In this document: positions 59,070-64,000 of the stretch, in pieces | Position numbering within the stretch: the first letter of the stretch is position 1 | Layout of the letters: the number at the start of each line of letters is the position of its first letter | Assembly: GCA_028023455.1 (NCBI GenBank) | Contig: JAQFVV010012496.1 | Location: 746,001 to 810,000, forward strand | DNA length: 64,000 nt | DNA from: Epiperipatus broadwayi | Taxonomy: Eukaryota > Onychophora > Udeonychophora > Euonychophora > Peripatidae | Reading direction: 5' to 3' | Notes under the pieces: model-generated | Told to the model about the DNA's origin: nothing | Databases searched by the model: none | The model's input: only the letters and a program-made list of their open reading frames with translations | Made by a program: the position numbers and the translations under genes

Positions 59070-60199
59070 GTAATGTAATGTGATGTGACTAATCCTTTAT
59101 TGAACTCAGGAATCATCAGCCATTATGCTCAGAGAAATTTGTTAATGACCTTACTTTCCCTTTCCATTTGCCATCCTGTCATTCCCATATTCTTTTCTAT
59201 CTTGCTCTATCCCATTTCCATAACATCATCTTGCATCTTTGTCACTACATGGTCTTTTATATCTAGATCCCTTTATCTTTTTCCAAATCCAGCATAAACA
59301 CCAAGAACTCACTTTCTGTTAATCACTTAATTTATATTTATTCTTCCACAACTTCATATTTGTATCCTTTCTGCTTTTAGGCATTTACATTCAATTAACT
59401 GATGCCTAATATTTTCTATGCCTTCCTTATACAACTTGCAGACTAAATCACCCACACTTTTCCATTTATGTGTATATTTATTTGTTGCTAAAGATCTTGT
59501 TCGAATCTTAAACAGTAAACTACTTTCCTTGCTATTATCATAAATTAACTCACACCCATAATTCTGTTTATTTCTATATATTTTTAAACTTTTTTACTCT
59601 CCATATTAGTTCTCCATCTCTTCAATTCCTTATTATTTATTAATGTATCTATTCTATCCCATTCCTTACCACTATAGCATTCAACAATTCTTCTAACACA
59701 ATCATCCTACCTTTTGTATAAGTATACTGACATAAATTCTTTATTTTAATCTTCTGCATATCACATTACCTATCTCACCCATCTTGTTGTCTTCCCTTTA
59801 TTCATAACCCAATGAAATACTATTTTGTTTATTCTTTTATTACCCATAAACTGCAATCTACTGATAATTCTCATTTTGTTTTTTGCATCTCTCATATAAA
59901 AAACTTGACCCTTCTTTTCCATACACACATCTTCATCTAATGCATGTCTTCCTATTTCTCATTGTACTTTTTCTAAGCAATCTAATACGTCTTTTTGCAT
60001 CATTACCATATGTTAACCCTGCTACTGCTATTCCCTTCCATACAATTCTAGCTACATCATACTTATTATATGAGAACACTGTTATGTTCTTTATCAATCC
60101 CTTTCTTTTCTTTGCTTCATTTATCAATTTTTTCTCCCACTCATCCAAGCAATTTCGCTGATTACTTAAGATGGTTCCCTTAATAATCAATGAATGCAA
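59070..60199 (-). pseudogene. Non-LTR retrotransposon C-terminal region
   Basis: Minus-strand translation begins with IIKGTILSNQRNCLDEWEKK, KKRKGLIKNITVFSYNKYDV and VWKGIAVAGLTYGN (60199-60000), a post-RT region seen in some invertebrate non-LTR polyproteins. It continues in shifted frames through KEWDRIDTLINNKELKRW (about 59625-59680), SLLFKIRTRSLATNKYTHKW (about 59460-59520) and GIENIRHQLIECKCLKAE (about 59370-59425), a His/Cys cluster like the C-terminal zinc motif of such proteins. Only the first 88 codons are open. The plus-strand frames here are antisense artefacts. Confidence 0.78.
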
Positions 60200-60240
60200 G
60201 AAGGTTTGTGCATAAAATCCCTATCTTGTGATCATAAAAT
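60180..60240 (+). repeat. Family 4 scrap
   Basis: About 50 bp matching the family's 'aagaaggtttgtgcataaaa' arm, at the edge of the non-LTR fragment. Confidence 0.5.
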
Positions 60241-61240
60241 GTATATCAATGAGTTTTTGTTTTTAGTTTTAATATTCGTGAATCATTATTATTAGCCAAC
60301 TCATGATTTATACTCATCTAAATTTCCAAAAGCAAAAAAAAAGAAAAAGAAGAATAAAAAGGTAAGGATTAGTTTTGCATAATTACTGTCATCTTTTATC
60401 TTGTGACATGATCTTTTTTCTTTCATAACTTCCACCATTTATCTAAATATACATTTTTTATTATATACTATCCACAGACATATTTTCTAAATCAAAGCAG
60501 CCAGTGTCTTATCTTTTAAGAGTAAATTTGAAAGAAAAAAAGGAAACAAGTTTATCTTTTTGGGTGAAAATCCTTCAAAAATTTCTTCCATTCCTTCTTT
60601 TCACTAAACAATCTAAAGATTTGTTTTTATGATAATAAATTTAATAATAAGTAATCATAACTTTTTTAAAAGTCTGTAATTGAAAAGTGTTTTTATCTTT
60701 TTGTGGTTTTTGATGTCTCATGGGAGATAGTTGTTCCACTTTTCGGTAATAAATTTAATAGAATTGCAACCAGCATGCAGAAGTCAAAAAAGGTAATATT
60801 ATTGTCCATGTATGTTTTTTAAGGTTTGTTTAGTACTGTCTTTATCCTAAGTAGACAAAGGTGTATCTTTCTTGGTATAATATTTGGGGAAAAGTAACAC
60901 CCCTCTTTGAAAATAATATGAAAAAAAGTTGTTGAGTTGAAGCTCATTTCTAGGCTCAACTTCTATAGGATTCTCCAAACAATTACTCATTCAATTATTA
61001 AGTTACTTATAATATTATGATGAAGTAACTTATCTTTTAACTTATCAAATATGTCAGTAAGACAGTCTTGTGTCCCTTTTTAGACCCTAAAAAGCTAAAT
61101 AACTATTATGCTTAAGTAGCTAAATGTAGTTCCCCCCATCCACTAGCAGAAAAGACACATGGTTTTTAAATAATATTGTTAAACTGTTTCATTTAAGAAT
61201 GCTTTTAAAATTTTAAAGTAAAGTAGTAAAACTGTAATAA
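60241..61240. other. AT-rich intergenic DNA
   Basis: No supported gene or named repeat; two A-rich tracts near 60333-60360. Confidence 0.4.
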
Positions 61241-61249
61241 CTATCAAAA

Positions 61250-61715
61250 TGCTCAAAACATCACACAGTCACCATTTCACATACGTACACATGCTGTTAA
61301 TAAGAGTACCAAACTCTCCATATAGTAGTGCCACTAAGTACAAGCCTTCATAATTAATGGATGCAGGAAGATTTGTGTATGAAACCCCCTATCTAGTGCG
61401 TATTCATTCAACACCCCCTGACCAGTTTCTAGTTTGTGGCTTTCATCAGTGTGGAGCTTTCAATTTGAAAACACTGCACCCAGATCTTAGAACCTAATAC
61501 AAACCTCCAGCAGTTACTTTTACCTGTTTAGAGACTAGTCTACAGCTGTTGGATGAGTAGGCATGAGATAGGGATTTTATGCTCAAGTCTTTCTTTCTGC
61601 ATCCATTCATTGATTATGAAGGCTTGCATTTGATGGCACCACTGCATGGACAGTTTGGTATTCTTATTAACAGTATGTGTAAGCATATGAAATAGTGATT
61701 ATGTAATGTTTTGAT
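61250..61715. repeat. Family 4 fold-back with ribozyme-like core
   Basis: Arms 61250-61390 and about 61570-61715 are inverted ('ggatgcaggaagatttgtg' and complement of 'tttctgcatccattcattg'). The minus strand at about 61412-61460 has CTGATGA (complement of 61443-61449), a weak AGC...ACT hairpin, GAAA (61426-61429) and CTGGTC (61420-61425). Stem I is partly mismatched, so the core is present but probably weak. Confidence 0.7.
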
Positions 61716-61894
61716 GTTTTTATATCTGTCCTGCCCATAGGATAAAGGTGACTGTTGTTTTGAAAAACCAAAGACAACAAAATGTATAGATGCTGAATTG
61801 AGTTCAGATCTAAATGACTATACAAGCAAATAAGTTTGGGTTGGGAGCATTATTAGTGTTTTCATTTTTGGCTCCTAGCTTTATAGTTAAACAA

Positions 61895-62115
61895 ATATAT
61901 AAAAGGTCGCTTCTGGAGGGTTGTATTAGGTCTTAAGATCTATGTGCAGTGCTCTTAAATCCAAGGCTCCTCACTGATCGAAGCCACAAGCTAGAAACTG
62001 GTCTGGAGATAATGGATGAGTAGGCACTAGGTAGGCATTTTATGCACAAACTTTCCAGCATCCATTGATCATGAAAGCTTGCAATTCTGTGTGGAGGGTT
62101 TGGTACTCTTATTAT
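61895..62115 (+). repeat. Family 4 copy with ribozyme-like core
   Basis: Contains GGCTCCTCA, then CTGATCGA (one base inserted in the core), an AGC-CACAA-GCT hairpin (61982-61992), AGAAA and CTGGTC (61998-62003), TGGAGA. Stem I and hairpin are good, but the inserted C should abolish activity. The short minus-strand open frame over it is an artefact. Confidence 0.68.
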
Positions 62116-62159
62116 CAAAATATTCTTCTGCTTATGGGAAACATTTACTGCAGAATCTA

Positions 62160-62990
62160 TTATGGAAAACTAATTTTCCTTGAATTAATTATTTTTTAGC
62201 AATGAACTATAACAGAATTTCTAAAAAAAGTATTTTATTAATTGTATATTCATAGGCAAATTAGAGTTGGTAGTCTTAAGTATTTTATTATACATAAAAA
62301 CATTTGATAACCTCTCATAATAATTATTGAGTTCATCTGCATTATTTAGATAGGTCTTCAAATTAATAGCATGAATATAAGACTTTCCTAAACCACATGT
62401 CCATTCTTGAGTTTTGCAGGCAGCCTTATCTACAGTCAACATAGAATGATTCATTTTCTGCTAAATAAACAAGTGAACAGACCACAGGGGTCATTATTCA
62501 AAGAAAGTCATTTCCTGTTCGTTGAATCTGAATGACAACTTAAGAGTGAACATGCATGGATCACTACATTCCTTCCTCATGAAATAAGTCATTTATGCAT
62601 CACATCATGCTTTAAAAGATGCTTTGACAGTTTTACTTCACTGCTTCTTTTAGTAATGGTTATGCTGTATTCTTTACTGGCATTAGGCCTGTTTTCTGTT
62701 TTTAATTCCAAATGTTGACAAAACATTGATAAAAGCTGACTTTTGGTTGTCATTTTCTGTGGGATTGTATTTATTGATCTCTATGGTCTGATTGTACTGT
62801 TTCACTGAGAATATTTCTGGCTGGTAAAGATCAACTCAAAATTTGGCATTTATGAAACTGACTTCAGAGTTTCCACTATTAGTAGATCTAGGCATCTTCT
62901 GGCTACAATTATAGCTTGTAACCAGTTTTTCCAGAGTATAGGTGACATGAAACCTTTATGCCAAATTTAAGGTGACCATAATATGCAGCT
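62160..62990. other. Intergenic DNA with one unassigned open frame
   Basis: A 77-residue minus-strand frame (62221-62454) contains ADELNNYYERLSNVF, faintly like linker pieces of non-LTR polyproteins, but there is too little for a call. No other feature is supported. Confidence 0.35.
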
Positions 62991-62994
62991 TTAT

Positions 62995-63112
62995 TTTTTT
63001 CTCCATGGGTCATAGCATTGGCCTTGGAAGCGAACCTGCAAACCCAGGACAACTGCTTGTAAGGCGGCTGTGCTGAATTCTCAACCACCAATGTTGACAC
63101 TGGATAACTTGG
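62995..63112 (-). mobile_element. SINE-1 copy, tRNA-Val-like head
   Basis: Minus strand: GGTTGAGAATTCAGCAC (diverged A box), CCGCCTTACAAGCAG (anticodon arm with TAC), and GGTTCGCTTCC (B box, complement near 63028-63038). It is more diverged than the other two copies. Confidence 0.65.
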
Positions 63113-63189
63113 TTTTCAAACTTTTAAATTATTTAACATTTCTACCAGGGTTTTTACATAAACAATAAATGGTGCTGCATTCTGGGTTG

Positions 63190-63720
63190 GCAGCATTCTG
63201 ACTATGTGCATACTCCCATCATTTAATCATTTCCTTCTAGAGCTTCTTTTTTATCTCTTGCAGCAGACATTCAGCCAGCCCATTGCTGTGGGAATGGATG
63301 GCACTATCAGTGTGTGGTTAATTACCTTGTCAGAGGAAGGTCATATGTTGCAAATATTTTCCTCAAAAAGTCAATAATGGGTGAGATGTTAATGTTGGGT
63401 TCAGTTCATATTTCTAAACTTTTAAAGTAGGCATCAGTAATGATGAAAAATCTTTTTTATTGCCATGTTTGAGCATGATCTAAGTGTATCTAAGGGTCCA
63501 ATTGCCTGTGGATAATGGTTGTTCTTTGTTTCAACTAGCATATTTTGATTGAATTTTCTTTGCTAGCATTTGTGTAACTGAAATTCTATATCAGAATCGA
63601 TATATGGTGCCATCAGACATAAGATTTAGTAAACAATTTTATTCTGACAATTTCAGAGTGCCCATAATGTAATAACTTTAAGATCTGTTTGCAGGTAGAT
63701 AATATAATGGTTTAATCACA
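63190..63720 (-). pseudogene. Second Ty3/gypsy integrase remnant
   Basis: Minus-strand translation with many stops shows a zinc-finger start KLLHYGHSEIVRIKLFTKSY (about 63620-63680), IHLDHAQTW (first catalytic Asp, about 63475-63495), FFIITDAYFKSLEI (about 63420-63460), IIDFLRKIFATYDLP (about 63345-63390), HTDSAIHSHSNGLAE (third motif with Glu, about 63275-63320) and EIKKKL. The order and motifs are those of a Mag-like gypsy integrase, clearly different from the family at 15-24 kb. The second Asp box (DNG) is destroyed. RT-side sequence, if present, would lie toward or beyond the window end. Confidence 0.8.
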
Positions 63721-64000
63721 CCGTAGGATATATTCACTCTCAATCAATAGCTATTTCTAGCCAAGAGGTTTTATGCACATACTGTTTATTAATTCCACTT
63801 TAGTGCATCCAGTTCTTTAGGAATAGATATGCTTGATCATTTTATATCAACTAAACTATCACTTTTTTGTTTATTTGTCTATCATTTTCCAAATCATTCA
63901 TATTTATTGGTACTTTTTACTTGATATCATTAGTCAGTGAGTAGCCCAGCCTGTTAAATGACTATGCTCTCTTTCAAAAACAAGTATTCAAACCTTTTTG
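63721..64000. other. Window edge, possible further pol remnant
   Basis: Minus-strand frames are broken and I could not match them to RNase H or RT. By position this could be the upstream part of the same integrase pseudogene. Confidence 0.3.

Noticed and set aside
62221-62454. Possible protein fragment on the minus strand
   Set aside because: Only a weak resemblance to non-LTR linker sequence; not enough to name.

Overview
The window looks like intergenic, repeat-dominated DNA from an AT-rich invertebrate animal genome. The evidence is the very high A+T content, Ty3/gypsy, non-LTR and Penelope-like reverse transcriptases side by side, several tRNA-derived SINE families, fold-back elements and a minisatellite. 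There is no operon structure, and I found no host gene that I can support. I cannot name the species; arthropod and lophotrochozoan both remain possible.

Layout. 1-12.8 kb: short interspersed repeats, mostly SINE-like copies and fold-back (palindromic) elements, including a near-perfect 121-bp-arm hairpin at 12.1-12.3 kb. 12.8-27.0 kb: the largest structure, a Ty3/gypsy LTR retrotransposon on the plus strand (2.1-kb LTRs at 16316-18426 and 24865-26992, with gag, protease, RT/RNase H and integrase between). It is joined head-on at its 5' LTR to a truncated minus-strand copy of the same family (integrase, 3' region and LTR, 12797-16315). All reading frames of the plus copy carry stops or frame breaks, so it is dead. 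27.0-29.5 kb: a minus-strand non-LTR RT pseudogene whose RT segment is present three times in tandem, and an opposite-strand C-terminal fragment. 30-39.2 kb: SINE copies, a decayed non-LTR element (35.6-37.2 kb), a fold-back element and a Penelope-like RT (37.8-38.6 kb), with a hammerhead ribozyme core upstream of the RT on the same strand. 39.6-46.9 kb: two parts of another non-LTR element (endonuclease and linker, then RT and C-terminus with an ATTG-repeat tail), fold-back repeats, and an RT fragment boxed by inverted repeats. 47.07-48.03 kb: a non-autonomous DNA transposon with 22-bp TIRs and TA duplications. 48.9-51.3 kb: fold-back and triplicated repeats. 53.1-55.3 kb: a 76-bp, about 29-copy minisatellite. 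55.7-63.7 kb: fragments of a non-LTR coiled-coil ORF and C-terminal region, more fold-backs and SINEs, and a second, different Ty3/gypsy integrase remnant at the right end.

The most interesting theme is a recurring RNA-like motif, CTGANGA - hairpin - GAAAC, in at least six otherwise different repeat families (52-318, SINE-2, 34.4 kb, 39.0 kb, the 41.0/55.4/61.3/61.9 kb family and the 46-kb inverted modules). The copy at 39007-39048 (minus) satisfies every hammerhead core position I can check by eye and ends in a GTC cleavage triplet. Hammerheads are known from Penelope-like elements and some SINE-like repeats. Their apparent spread through many short repeat families here is the observation most worth testing.
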